Assembly: GCF_041222825.1 (NCBI RefSeq)
Contig: NZ_CP139482.1
Span: 86,001-150,000, forward strand
Origin: Candidatus Thalassolituus haligoni
GTDB lineage: Bacteria; Pseudomonadota; Gammaproteobacteria; Pseudomonadales; Oceanobacteraceae
Direction: 5' to 3'
Length of the DNA: 64,000 nt
Shown: positions 16,638-25,301 of the stretch, piece by piece
Layout of the letters: each line of letters opens with the position of its first letter
Position numbering within the stretch: the first letter of the stretch is position 1
Made by a program: the position numbers and the translations under genes
The notes under the pieces: model-generated
The model's input: the letters and a program-made list of their open reading frames with translations, nothing else
What the model was told of the DNA's origin: nothing
The model's database searches: none

Positions 16638-17140
16638 GGCGTACCTCCCTCATCGACTTTGTTAACCGCCAGTGAAATATTACTGAACGTCGCTTTTGAA
16701 CAGGTGTTCATCACTTTTTTCAGCAGCTGGTAGGGGGTGTCTTTATCACCGACGATGGTAATAAAACGACCCAACTCCAACATTTCTGGCGACAGTGGTG
16801 AGCGCTCAGCCATGTATTGCAGTTCGGTAAGAAGTGCATCAATGGTTTCGCCTTCTGTCGCTTCAGCCTGCGGTATGCCTATAACGGCACGACCCTGAAC
16901 CAGAATTTCCTGCTTGTTGACCATCACGACCAGATTTTCTTCTGGCATGTTTTCGGCAATCGAAGCGGGTAACTCGATTTGTTCACTGTCTTCAACTTTC
17001 ACATCGTTCTGGTTAACCATAAGGAAAAACACCAGGATGGTGAAAATATCCATCAATGCGGTCAGGTTCAGCGTGCTGCCACCTTTGTTACGCTTGTGGC
17101 TGCGAGCCATGCGCTTGGCGCGGCGGGACGTTTTTTTCAT
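16634..17140 (-). CDS. ExbD/TolR-like stator subunit (with conserved transmembrane Asp)
   Basis: A 168-residue ExbD/TolR-family protein with a basic cytoplasmic start, one transmembrane helix and a periplasmic domain. The helix keeps the key acidic residue, Asp31 in ALMDIFTILVFFLM, which carries protons in ExbD, TolR and MotB. It would pair with the ExbB-like protein to convert proton flow into motion. Start and stop overlap both neighbours by four bases (ATGA type), so translation is coupled. It resembles the AglQ/AglS class by context. Which of the two it matches cannot be settled here. Confidence 0.88.
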   Translation of the reverse strand: MKKTSRRAKRMARSHKRNKGGSTLNLTALMDIFTILVFFLMVNQNDVKVEDSEQIELPASIAENMPEENLVVMVNKQEILVQGRAVIGIPQAEATEGETIDALLTELQYMAERSPLSPEMLELGRFITIVGDKDTPYQLLKKVMNTCSKATFSNISLAVNKVDEGGTP

Positions 17141-17655
17141 GGTGTCACCTCCGTTGCGGTCGCCAGATCAGGCGCTGCTCCGAGGGAAATGTCCGGAAAC
17201 AGGGCTGCATCAACCACTGACGTCACAACAACGGCAGGGTATATACGAACCGTATCCATCACTGATACCAGGGTCTGGTAATCAATACCTGGCTCTGGGA
17301 GCAGATTGATGTCGGTTTTCTCAGCAAATACGGGATCTTTTTTGATCTCTTGCAGGATGGTCGACAGTCCTTCGAAGTCGTAGCTTTCGCCTTCCTTCGG
17401 GAACGTCGCATGCACCACCGTTTGCAACAGATAGCTATGAGAAACTTGTATGCTGTCTGAGCGGATGATGACCTCGAGCGTCACATCTTTTGGGTCTACA
17501 ACACTAGGCTGATCGCCCGCCGGCAACTTGAGATCGATTACGGACAGCTGTGAGAACACCATGTTCATCAGCAGTACTGGTACCAGTACGATCATCAGGT
17601 TCATAAAAGATGTAACGTTGAGCTCCGCCTGTTCTTGATTGCGTTGGCGTCTCAT
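17137..17655 (-). CDS. ExbD/TolR-like stator subunit with Asn in place of the key Asp
   Basis: A 172-residue ExbD/TolR-family protein with the same layout as its neighbour. At the position of the proton-carrying Asp it has Asn19 (SFMNLMIVLVPVLLMN); the codon is AAC. It is therefore unlikely to conduct protons itself and may be a structural partner of the second ExbD-like subunit. The periplasmic part is rich in beta-strands and ends in a VRIYPAVVVTSVVDAALFPD segment. It lies 13 bp after the channel gene and overlaps the next gene by four bases. Confidence 0.86.
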   Translation of the reverse strand: MRRQRNQEQAELNVTSFMNLMIVLVPVLLMNMVFSQLSVIDLKLPAGDQPSVVDPKDVTLEVIIRSDSIQVSHSYLLQTVVHATFPKEGESYDFEGLSTILQEIKKDPVFAEKTDINLLPEPGIDYQTLVSVMDTVRIYPAVVVTSVVDAALFPDISLGAAPDLATATEVTP

Positions 17656-17668
17656 TGGAAATTACATC

Positions 17669-18319
17669 TCACTTGTTGCCGGGAGTGGATTGGCCTTGCT
17701 TGCGCTCGGTAATGATGTTCAAAAACTTCACTCCGGCCATTTCAATGCTGTCGACAATCTCATTGGTTTTGGTCTGCAGATAAGTATGCAGTAACAACAG
17801 TGGAATCGCTGCCATCAAACCAAATGCGGTGGTGTTCATCGCAACCGAAATACTCTGCGACAGCAGGGTGGCTTTTTCTGCTGGTGCGGCGTTGGCAACA
17901 GCGGTAAAAGCAGCAATAAGACCCATGATAGTTCCAAGCAGCCCCATCAGGGTGGCAATGTTCGCCAAAGTGGCGACGTACTGGGTGCGTTTTTCAAGCT
18001 GGGGTACCGCTTCCATCAGACCTTCTTCAAGAGCGTATTCAATTTCTTCGCGACGCTGGCTGCCTGGAATTCGGGCAATGGCGGCAGAGAAAATATCGCC
18101 CAGTTTGGTACTGGATTCGTTGGCATAGTTCAGGGCTGCGCGCATATCACGGCTTTCCAGCATTGGCAGGATTTCGTCAAAAGCCTTGCGGTTACTCGAC
18201 TTTTCCTTGGTCAGGTAGAGCAAACGCTCCAGCGCAATGGCAATACCCACAGCCATGATAATGGCAATCGGGTACATAAATACGCCGCCTTCTTGAAAAA
18301 AACGTACGATGGAATCCAT
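17669..18319 (-). CDS. MotA/TolQ/ExbB-family proton channel subunit
   Basis: A 216-residue inner-membrane protein with three transmembrane helices: one near residues 14-33 and a pair around 117-140 and 160-180. The cytoplasmic loop and the motif LMGLLGTIMGLIAAF are diagnostic of the TolQ/ExbB family. Homologues form a pentameric channel around an ExbD dimer. GGGGGA lies about seven bases before the ATG, a strong ribosome-binding site. A candidate promoter sits in the 161-bp gap upstream, so the four motor genes may also be transcribed on their own. By gene order it corresponds to AglR of the Myxococcus motor (inference). Confidence 0.92.
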   Translation of the reverse strand: MDSIVRFFQEGGVFMYPIAIIMAVGIAIALERLLYLTKEKSSNRKAFDEILPMLESRDMRAALNYANESSTKLGDIFSAAIARIPGSQRREEIEYALEEGLMEAVPQLEKRTQYVATLANIATLMGLLGTIMGLIAAFTAVANAAPAEKATLLSQSISVAMNTTAFGLMAAIPLLLLHTYLQTKTNEIVDSIEMAGVKFLNIITERKQGQSTPGNK

Positions 18320-18346
18320 AGAATTTCCCCCAGATTTATTACGTGG

Positions 18347-18374
18347 TAGATAGTATTTTACTGTTAGCTTTCAA
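18347..18374 (-). promoter_or_regulatory. Candidate internal promoter for the motor genes
   Basis: On the minus strand TTGAAA (18369-18374) and TATCTA (18347-18352) are separated by 16 bp, just upstream of the ExbB-like gene. An inverted repeat GCTGTTG/CAACAGC lies at 18375-18396, immediately upstream of the -35 hexamer, and could be an operator. Confidence 0.45.
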
Positions 18375-18480
18375 GCTGTTGTTGGTATTCAACAGCAGGA
18401 AAATTGCATTTAATCGACAACCGGCCATGCAAATACAGCTAATTTCACTGATTTGTCAGCCTACGCGATCCTTGTGTGAA

Positions 18481-18777
18481 CTAATTCGCTTTCCTTTCCG
18501 TTGCCTGATTTCCGAAACCGTCTCTGAAACGTTTGGCATATTCAACTTCTAGCTGAAATTGTTTCGGTTGCAGCGGCTCGAAGCGTTCTTCCTCATAGCC
18601 ATTAATAGGTTCGAACGGTATTTCCACGTCGGGTGGGCTTTTCCATGAAGTAATTGTCATGATGCCGGCGTCTTCCGTACTGCCAAGGATGGAGATCCCT
18701 TCCAGTTGAATAACATCTGCTGCAATAGCGGTTACCGGAGAAAGCAAGGCCAGCAGTGCGAATAACCATGTTTTCAT
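18481..18777 (-). CDS. Small periplasmic protein of the envelope cluster, unknown family
   Basis: A 98-residue protein with a clear signal peptide (about 1-19, cleaved near AIAA-D). The mature part begins with a beta-strand-like segment VIQLEGISILG and continues with SPPDVEIPFEPINGY, then a charged tail. I do not recognise a family. It overlaps the upstream TPR lipoprotein gene by one base (TGATG), so its translation is coupled. Its constant place between TPR proteins and motor genes suggests a periplasmic accessory part of the machine (inference). Confidence 0.7.
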   Translation of the reverse strand: MKTWLFALLALLSPVTAIAADVIQLEGISILGSTEDAGIMTITSWKSPPDVEIPFEPINGYEEERFEPLQPKQFQLEVEYAKRFRDGFGNQATERKAN

Positions 18778-19523
18778 CAGGAGTCTCCTTCCGAATCTGC
18801 AGCAGCCGCAGGCTGCTGGGTTGGCGCTTCACTAGGCTGGCTGGCTGCTTCGGCGGCAGCGGCAGCTTCTTGTGCCTGGGTGTTTTTGATGCGTTTGTCG
18901 AGATCCTGTATCCAGATTGTCAGTAGTGGATCTTCTTTCTTGTTCAGCTGCTGTGCTGTGCGGTACTGGAGCAATGCTTTCCCGTACTGCCTCATATACA
19001 GATCGTACAATATGCCCAGGTTATAGTGCAGATCGGGGTTGGGCACTGAGCACTGAATGGCTTTGGAATAGCTTTGTTCTGCCAGGGTAAAATCACCAAG
19101 TTCCCGTGCTACTGGCCCCATAGCCTGAAACGCAGGACAAAATTCGCTATTCAATACCAAGGCCTGATCAATGCTGGATTTACTGCCTTCAAAATCCCCG
19201 GTCTGGTATTGGGATAAACCCAGATTGACCCAGACGCCCGGATATTCCGGAAAACGCTCAGACATGATGATCCAGTGCTTCAAAGCCTGGTCATAGCGTT
19301 TTGATTTGAGCAAAATCAGGCCATGCTTGAACAGCCCCTTGGTTTCTGCATCAAGGTCAGCATCAGCAGAGTCATCCGGCCCGGTTTCTGCTTCTGTCTC
19401 TGCAGCTACTTGTTGTTGTGTTTCTTCTGGTTGGTCGGCGTTATCCTCGCCGTCGCTCTTCATCAACGAGCTACAGCCTGCCAGCACCATCACCAAGAGA
19501 AAACTAGCGAATCTCACTAACAT
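18777..19523 (-). CDS. TPR-containing lipoprotein (GltE-like by context)
   Basis: A 248-residue lipoprotein: a hydrophobic signal ends in the lipobox LAGC with Cys17. The middle region (about residues 60-200) contains several TPR motifs, for example the helices around YDQALKHWIIMSERFPEYPGVWVNLGL and the next unit with YQTGDFEGSKSSI. The ends are low-complexity, rich in Glu, Gln and Ala. TPRs act as protein-docking platforms, probably in the periplasm here. AAGGAA lies about eight bases before the ATG. The 5' end overlaps the large TPR gene by 20 bases. The comparison with GltE rests on layout, not on alignment. Confidence 0.85.
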   Translation of the reverse strand: MLVRFASFLLVMVLAGCSSLMKSDGEDNADQPEETQQQVAAETEAETGPDDSADADLDAETKGLFKHGLILLKSKRYDQALKHWIIMSERFPEYPGVWVNLGLSQYQTGDFEGSKSSIDQALVLNSEFCPAFQAMGPVARELGDFTLAEQSYSKAIQCSVPNPDLHYNLGILYDLYMRQYGKALLQYRTAQQLNKKEDPLLTIWIQDLDKRIKNTQAQEAAAAAEAASQPSEAPTQQPAAAADSEGDS

Positions 19524-22335
19524 AGCTCAATTCCTTTTCGTCCTTACGGTATTGGGTCGGTGCCAGGTCAGCCATGACATCGAAGCTCTTTTTGATCCAT
19601 TCATCGTAAATGCCGTCGTAGGTACGATTGATGTTTTTCATCTGCACGTCCATCGCGGCCTGCTCAAACGGGTAGGCCTGGTCTTCAAGCAGGAATTGGT
19701 ATTCCTCGAGTTCCAGCTCATCCAGTCCTTTTGGTCGTTCTGAGTCCAATAGCGCCTTGCTCAGTTGGGTATAGAGCTGACCAATACGATAGGTCGAGGA
19801 GGTGGTAAATTCGAGCACGCCCATCTCGACGGATTGGGTATACAACTCCTGAGCTTCTTGCATGGCCTTGTTCTTGATCGGAATACTCTTGTTGAGTGGC
19901 AAGGTCAGCGGCAGACTCTCGTATTTCAGTCGTGAAAACTCTGCCAACTCGTAGGAGGCACCAGCAGCCAAGTACTTCGAGCGTTCGGTTTGCTTGTCCC
20001 CGGCATTGGCATTCAGGGTAATGATTTTATCAAGCCAGAAACGACGCTTGTCTTCGTCCTTTTCATTGCCTTCCATGCCATACAGTTGCTCCAGCTTGTA
20101 GTGGGCTTCGATGGCGGGATCGAAAGGTTCCGAGTAGTTGTTGGCATAGCGCTTGAACATGACGATGGCGCTGCCAATGTCACCGGCTTTTTCATAATAT
20201 TCACCGGATTGGAAACAGGCGATGCGCTGTTCTTTCTTGTCTTTGGATGTACGCCATACATCCGCCAGAGCATTGGCTGCCGTCGCCCATTTTTCCTGCT
20301 TTTCATAGGTGAAAATCAGCTTGGTGGGAATATCCTGACTGAGTTTATGGTTGGGATATTTACGCTGGAATGCTTTTAGCGCTTTCTCTGCCCCGGCATA
20401 GTCCTCTATTTCAAACAGCATGGTGGCGGCATCGTATTCGGCAATGATGGAGTTTTCGCTGCCAGGAGTGACATCACCAATGCGATTCCAGCTGGCGGCT
20501 GCCAACTCGTAATCACCGGCTTCGCGGGCCTGCTCACCTTGTTTGTAGATCGCCGCCGCGAGTTTTTCGCGAATATCCTTGCGGGTTTTGCCATCAATCT
20601 TGTTGTACTTCAGTGCTTGCTGAAACGCTTCTTCTGCTTCGGTGTAATATCCCAGCTCAAATGCCGAGTGTCCTCGAACCAGTGCAGCACCATAGCGATG
20701 TTTGTCTGACAGATTATCCTGAATGCCCCAGGCCATGCGGGAAACAGACAGTGCCTCTTCATAGTTTTTGTCAGCCAGGAACAGCTCGGAAGTACTTACC
20801 AGAACCTTGCCACGCTCTTCATGCTCGGGGAAGGTATTGATAAAGCGCATGGAGTTTTCAGCACTTTGCTGACGCCATTCTGCTGCTTCATCTTCGTTGG
20901 TTGGTTTGTATTTGTTATAAGCCAATACCGTTGCATAGGCAGCCTCCGAGGCTCGCGGATGATCGGGGTATTGATAGGCTACGATTTCGTAATGATCACG
21001 GGCTTGCTTGTAGTTGCCGAGCTCGTAGGCGATCTCTGCCAGCAAGAAATGCGCTTCGGCGGCATCGGCGGCATCCGGGACACTACGTAAATAAATGTCG
21101 TACCACTTCGCCGCTTCGGCATAACGTGCTGCTTTTTCCGCACTGTCTTTGGTCTGTTGTGCCCAGCCGTGATTAAACTTGGCTAAATCCATAATATAGC
21201 CAGCGAGGGGTTCGCGAATCGTGGCGTGTACTTCTTCACCATGGTTAGCCCAATACTCACTGTCGATACCGAAACGGTCTATATAGTCTGCTTCGCTTTG
21301 ACGTTGCAGTACGGGGTAGCCTGCAGCAGCGTACTGGTCAACCATGTGCTGGTAATAAACCGGTGCCCGGTCACTATCGGGGTAGCGCTCGACATAGGCG
21401 GCCAGCGTCGACGCGCCACTCTGGTAGTATTTTTGCTCGTAGTAGAAGTCAGCCAGGCGATCATAAATCAGGTATTCGTAGTGGCGACGACCGTAGTGAT
21501 CAAAGAATTCGCCGACCTCTTCCCATTCACCACGGTAACTGAAAGCGACTGCCATGGTGTAAACGCTGTCCTTGAGGATTTCAAGGTCGGCACCACTGGC
21601 GTTATCAATCGCACTCTGGGTTGGGTAGTCTTCGTCAATCAGCCGAGCAAACGCCAGCAGGCTGTCATCGTAACGGCTTTGTTTAAACAGCGACCAGCCC
21701 AGCATGTAGCCAGCATTGCTGTAGTATTTATTGCCAATACGACCATGTTTTACCAGGCGCTGGAACGATTGTTCTGCTGCGACATAGTCGCTCATGGCAT
21801 AGCGCAGTTCACCAAGGCGGAATTCGGCATCAAGATAATAGAGGGAGTCCGGGTAGCGTTCGACCAGCTGTTCAAGAACCCTGGCGGTTTCTTCCGGCTC
21901 AGCTGCGATGTTGTAAGCTTTGGCTAGCTGATAGAGTATTTCATCATTGCTGGCGTTGTCTGGATGATCGGCCAGTAATGATTCGAAATCACGAATGGAG
22001 GCGGCAAGCACCTCCGGATCAACGGCTTCTTCTTCATCGGAAGTAAAGCTGTCGCCGGTCCAAGCTGCTTCTTGCTCGTTCAGGCGCAGCGCAGCAATAC
22101 GGCGGGAAGCCAGCATTGCGTATTGGTGGTGATCTGCGACTTCAATGTAAGCCCGATAACGTGCCACGACGTCTTCATTGGTGACAATCAGTGGCTCATT
22201 GGAAGGCGCTTTCAGTCCGTAATATGTGAGATCCGATATGGTGCCAGCCTGGTGTGGTTGTACCTGGGCGCAGCCAGCAGTTACAAGCAGACAGGACACG
22301 ACAGAGGACCATATCAGTGAGCGCCGGTCATTCAT
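19504..22335 (-). CDS. Large TPR lipoprotein (GltD/AgmU-like by context)
   Basis: A 943-residue protein consisting almost wholly of TPR units, such as DSLYYLDAEFRLGELRY and the following helices. The ATG at 22335 is chosen because it opens a signal sequence ending in the lipobox VTAGC (Cys22); a longer frame begins 20 codons upstream without such a signal. About fifteen or more TPR-type helix pairs can be seen, with Tyr/Asp-rich loops. It is probably attached to the outer membrane and exposed to the periplasm as a scaffold. It overlaps the upstream gene by eight bases and the next one by 20. Myxococcus AgmU/GltD has a similar design. Confidence 0.85.
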   Translation of the reverse strand: MNDRRSLIWSSVVSCLLVTAGCAQVQPHQAGTISDLTYYGLKAPSNEPLIVTNEDVVARYRAYIEVADHHQYAMLASRRIAALRLNEQEAAWTGDSFTSDEEEAVDPEVLAASIRDFESLLADHPDNASNDEILYQLAKAYNIAAEPEETARVLEQLVERYPDSLYYLDAEFRLGELRYAMSDYVAAEQSFQRLVKHGRIGNKYYSNAGYMLGWSLFKQSRYDDSLLAFARLIDEDYPTQSAIDNASGADLEILKDSVYTMAVAFSYRGEWEEVGEFFDHYGRRHYEYLIYDRLADFYYEQKYYQSGASTLAAYVERYPDSDRAPVYYQHMVDQYAAAGYPVLQRQSEADYIDRFGIDSEYWANHGEEVHATIREPLAGYIMDLAKFNHGWAQQTKDSAEKAARYAEAAKWYDIYLRSVPDAADAAEAHFLLAEIAYELGNYKQARDHYEIVAYQYPDHPRASEAAYATVLAYNKYKPTNEDEAAEWRQQSAENSMRFINTFPEHEERGKVLVSTSELFLADKNYEEALSVSRMAWGIQDNLSDKHRYGAALVRGHSAFELGYYTEAEEAFQQALKYNKIDGKTRKDIREKLAAAIYKQGEQAREAGDYELAAASWNRIGDVTPGSENSIIAEYDAATMLFEIEDYAGAEKALKAFQRKYPNHKLSQDIPTKLIFTYEKQEKWATAANALADVWRTSKDKKEQRIACFQSGEYYEKAGDIGSAIVMFKRYANNYSEPFDPAIEAHYKLEQLYGMEGNEKDEDKRRFWLDKIITLNANAGDKQTERSKYLAAGASYELAEFSRLKYESLPLTLPLNKSIPIKNKAMQEAQELYTQSVEMGVLEFTTSSTYRIGQLYTQLSKALLDSERPKGLDELELEEYQFLLEDQAYPFEQAAMDVQMKNINRTYDGIYDEWIKKSFDVMADLAPTQYRKDEKELSYVSEIR

Positions 22336-24262
22336 ATTCACCCAGGCCTCCGCTGTTGGTGTTGCGACGCAGCTCGTTGTCGTAAAGTCGGGCAATAGAC
22401 AGGCGAGTGGTCGCGAGGTAATCCTTGAGTCGGTCTTTCAACATGCCGATATGGCTCTGAGCAACGGTGACAATTTGCTGCTGCTGTTTGGTGTGGAGTG
22501 CTGTCAGTGTTTGTTCCAGCTGGCTGAGTTTGCTGGCGGCGGCTTCGATGGTTGCCAGGTGCGCTTCAGAGTGGGCGTGAAAGGTACCCACCTGTTCCCG
22601 TAGTCCATTGACATTGGTCAGCTGGGTATTTAAATCCTGATATTGCTGCTGCAATAGAAGTTGCTGTTTTTTGAGTGTCCATGCCCTTTGTGGTAAAGAC
22701 TTGCTCAGCTGCCACTGGGAAATGCCTTGCAGGAGCGCGGCCTGCTCACGGATATCTTGTTCCATGGGCGTTTCGCCACTGGATTCCTTGGCAATAGCGA
22801 CCAGCTTATTCAGCTGCTGTAACTCTGATTCATTGGCAAAACCAAACGCTTGGCGCCGCTGTTCCTGAATGCGCTGGTCGATCAGTGCGATCTGTTGTTG
22901 CAGCTGCCTGGAGCTGCTTTCTACCTGCTCCAGTCTGCCGGACTGTGCGACCTGAACATAAGCCGCCAGATTGGCGAGCTTCTCAGCCTGTGCAAGAGAC
23001 AGCTGTTGTTGTTGCCGTTGAACCCAGTCCAGCATGCTGCGAATGTCCAGCAGACGCTGCTGCTCCTGGATGAAGGCGCTGGTACTGAGCAATCCTTCAA
23101 GGTTGCGGCTAGTGGGTGATTCGGTGACGCCCTGAGGGTCAGCACTGAGTATATTGTCAGAGGTTGCCGACTGGCGAGCTTCCCAGCGCGCTACCCACTG
23201 AAGTAAGGTTGCCGGATTGTTGAGATTATTGAGCTGCTCAAGTGCCAACGTCATACGGTTTTCTGTGTATTCGTAGACGGGCAGGGAGGGCACCCCACCA
23301 TTCATTAGTTCGGCAAGGTAGGATGTTGCCATCAATGATTCGAGTGCATGAATGTCCAGCAGGGGGAAGTGCTCCTGCAATACCCGCCATGGCTGTAATG
23401 CCTGGTCGTATTGCCAGCGCTTTGACAATGCCCAGCCATATTGCAGCAATGCATCGGAGGTGTAGGGGCCATCCTTGGATACCTGACGCAAATAACCAAT
23501 GGCTTCGTCATAATGTTTGTTGCGTAACTCGTATTTTCCCGCCGTTAAACGGAAGCGATCATTCAGCGCAGTTTGCTGTTCATTTTCCGGATCATTGACC
23601 AGAAAATCGGACACCCACTGCTGCAAGTCGTCAGCAGATATTCCCTGGCGCATTTTTGTCAGCATCAGGTTATAACCGGCAAACCGGTACCAGTGGCTAT
23701 CCTCATCAATCTGACTAAAAGCCTCTTCAGCTTGCGGGGTCTGATCTCGATTGGCGTATGAGGTGGTGGCTATAAAGGCTGCTTCGGCTTCATCTGCCGG
23801 GTTCAGCAAAGCGTCGCCGGCCATCGCCTTACTGACCAGTTGGCCAGCTTGCAGCCAGTTACTTCGGTCGGAGGCGTTACGGGCCAGCATGAACCAGGTA
23901 TTTCCCATTCCTGGAGAGTGACTGAGTGACGGATCACGGAGCAACGCACTGGCGTAGGAATCCATGCCCAAGTCTGACAACCCGGCGGGTAGTGTGTACA
24001 TGATGTCCATATCGGCGAGCGTTGGTTCTGCGTCACTGTCTGACATGGCAACCAGAGGGTTGCTGGTCAGATAGTGGAAGAAATACACACGCTTGCCCAG
24101 CTCGTGATTCAGCACATCGATTGGGGTTTTCAGTACCGGAGCTGTGGCACTTAGCGCAGATACAATGCTGTTATCTGACGCCGTAGGCTGCGCTGCACAG
24201 GTAGTACTGCTTACCCAAGCGGTAGCCGCTACGGCCAGAGCGAGTAATCCTGACTTTTGCAT
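22328..24262 (-). CDS. Periplasmic TPR/coiled-coil protein of the envelope cluster (GltC-like by context)
   Basis: A 644-residue exported protein with a signal peptide of about 24 residues. The first two thirds contain TPR-like helix pairs, including YELRNKHYDEAIGYLRQ and the next helix ALLQYGWALSKRWQYDQAL. The last third, from about residue 420, is a long Gln/Leu-rich coiled coil. This combination suggests an elongated periplasmic linker between the membranes. It lies three bases after the preceding gene. I cannot assign a named family with certainty, but TPR proteins of this kind accompany the AgmX/TolQR-type motor in other bacteria. Confidence 0.8.
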   Translation of the reverse strand: MQKSGLLALAVAATAWVSSTTCAAQPTASDNSIVSALSATAPVLKTPIDVLNHELGKRVYFFHYLTSNPLVAMSDSDAEPTLADMDIMYTLPAGLSDLGMDSYASALLRDPSLSHSPGMGNTWFMLARNASDRSNWLQAGQLVSKAMAGDALLNPADEAEAAFIATTSYANRDQTPQAEEAFSQIDEDSHWYRFAGYNLMLTKMRQGISADDLQQWVSDFLVNDPENEQQTALNDRFRLTAGKYELRNKHYDEAIGYLRQVSKDGPYTSDALLQYGWALSKRWQYDQALQPWRVLQEHFPLLDIHALESLMATSYLAELMNGGVPSLPVYEYTENRMTLALEQLNNLNNPATLLQWVARWEARQSATSDNILSADPQGVTESPTSRNLEGLLSTSAFIQEQQRLLDIRSMLDWVQRQQQQLSLAQAEKLANLAAYVQVAQSGRLEQVESSSRQLQQQIALIDQRIQEQRRQAFGFANESELQQLNKLVAIAKESSGETPMEQDIREQAALLQGISQWQLSKSLPQRAWTLKKQQLLLQQQYQDLNTQLTNVNGLREQVGTFHAHSEAHLATIEAAASKLSQLEQTLTALHTKQQQQIVTVAQSHIGMLKDRLKDYLATTRLSIARLYDNELRRNTNSGGLGEYE

Positions 24263-24265
24263 GAC

Positions 24266-24778
24266 TTACCAAGCCTTCAGAGTAGCAACTGCGCTGCGTT
24301 GGGCGGTGTTGTCCGTAATAGAAAGCAAGAGTTTGAGATGGTCGCCGTTTTTACGGAAAACCCCCTCATAGACCAGATCACGAACACGCTTGTTTTCGTC
24401 ACGTCCACGCACGACAACTTTCAACAGGTGATTGCCGGGTGCCACTTCAAGGTCGGCCAGCGGCTGGACAGCACCAAACTGAAGGGCCTGGATTTCTTTT
24501 TCCGTATAAAGATAGTTAACGGGAGTAATACCATTGCCAGACACTGTGATTGACATGGGGGTAAAGAATTTACCGTTACTGAGTGCCAAATACAGTGACG
24601 CCTTGGTACTAATCGGGCTGATCAGTTGCTTTTCGATGGCCGAGAGCTCGCTGCTCAACTCAATCACCGAGCGTTTGGCTGAATCGATTTCAAGCTGAAT
24701 GTCTTCTGGGGTCGCTGCCACGGCTTGGAAAATACCGAAGAACCATAGCATCCCTGCAACTAAAAACTTCATAACCAC
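24266..24778 (-). CDS. Exported protein of the envelope cluster, unknown family
   Basis: A 170-residue protein with a signal peptide (about 1-21, cleaved near AVA-A). A short helical/coiled segment (about 25-52) is followed by a beta-rich domain with strands such as FFTPMSITVSGNG and EVAPGNHLLKVVVRGRD. The latter resembles carbohydrate-binding or PEGA-like sandwich folds, but this is only a pattern impression. It lies four bases after the thioredoxin-like gene and three before the TPR/coiled-coil gene, so it surely belongs to the operon. Confidence 0.75.
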   Translation of the reverse strand: MVMKFLVAGMLWFFGIFQAVAATPEDIQLEIDSAKRSVIELSSELSAIEKQLISPISTKASLYLALSNGKFFTPMSITVSGNGITPVNYLYTEKEIQALQFGAVQPLADLEVAPGNHLLKVVVRGRDENKRVRDLVYEGVFRKNGDHLKLLLSITDNTAQRSAVATLKAW

Positions 24779-24782
24779 CTCA

Positions 24783-25301
24783 TCAACGTTGATGTACTAC
24801 GCCGTCCCCGGATAACCAGTGACTCAGGGCGCGGCGAGTGAATTCCATATTTCTGAAAAGGCTACCTGCGTACAGGTAATCCAGTGTTCCGTCAGGGCTA
24901 ACCAGCATTACGGCGGGCAATGGGTTGATTTGCCATGCCCTGGTCAGTTTCTGGTTGTATGCCAGTAACGGCAGACTTGTATGGGGAGCATCCTTGACCA
25001 ACTGATCATCGGTATCCCATATCACCCAGGTAACCAGGCCGTTTTTGCTGTACTGACGTGCCAGTTGCTCATACTGCTCCAGTGCTTCCCGGCATTGGTG
25101 ACATGGGCCGACCCAAATCAGCATTACCGGCTTGCCGCGCTGCTCATTCAAGCTTTTTGCGTAGCCGCCCATGACCGGAGGAAGCGCCAGCTCGGCCAGC
25201 GTGTCTCCAATCGACAGTTTGCTCGAGGCTGTGTCAGCAACGGAAAAACTGGCGATCAGAGCGGCCAGGACTAGTAGTAAAATCCGACTGCTATGCTCCA
25301 T
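24783..25301 (-). CDS. Periplasmic thioredoxin-like protein (TlpA/redoxin type)
   Basis: A 172-residue exported protein with a signal peptide (about 1-23) and a thioredoxin fold. The active site is Cys67-His-Gln-Cys70, preceded by WVGP. The cis-proline region reads LPAVMLVSPDGTL. The motif CHQC is unusual compared with CPPC of TlpA/ResA. It could form or reduce disulfides in partner proteins, for instance the two-cysteine domain of the TonB/AgmX-like protein (inference). It overlaps the upstream barrel gene by 31 bases, a sign of tight coupling. Confidence 0.85.
   Translation of the reverse strand: MEHSSRILLLVLAALIASFSVADTASSKLSIGDTLAELALPPVMGGYAKSLNEQRGKPVMLIWVGPCHQCREALEQYEQLARQYSKNGLVTWVIWDTDDQLVKDAPHTSLPLLAYNQKLTRAWQINPLPAVMLVSPDGTLDYLYAGSLFRNMEFTRRALSHWLSGDGVVHQR

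Noticed and set aside
15708..18319. Interpretation as an ordinary TonB-ExbB-ExbD iron-uptake system
   Set aside because: Two ExbD-like subunits, an AgmX-type C-terminal domain and co-directional TPR/barrel genes with no TonB-dependent receptor or siderophore gene make this less likely.
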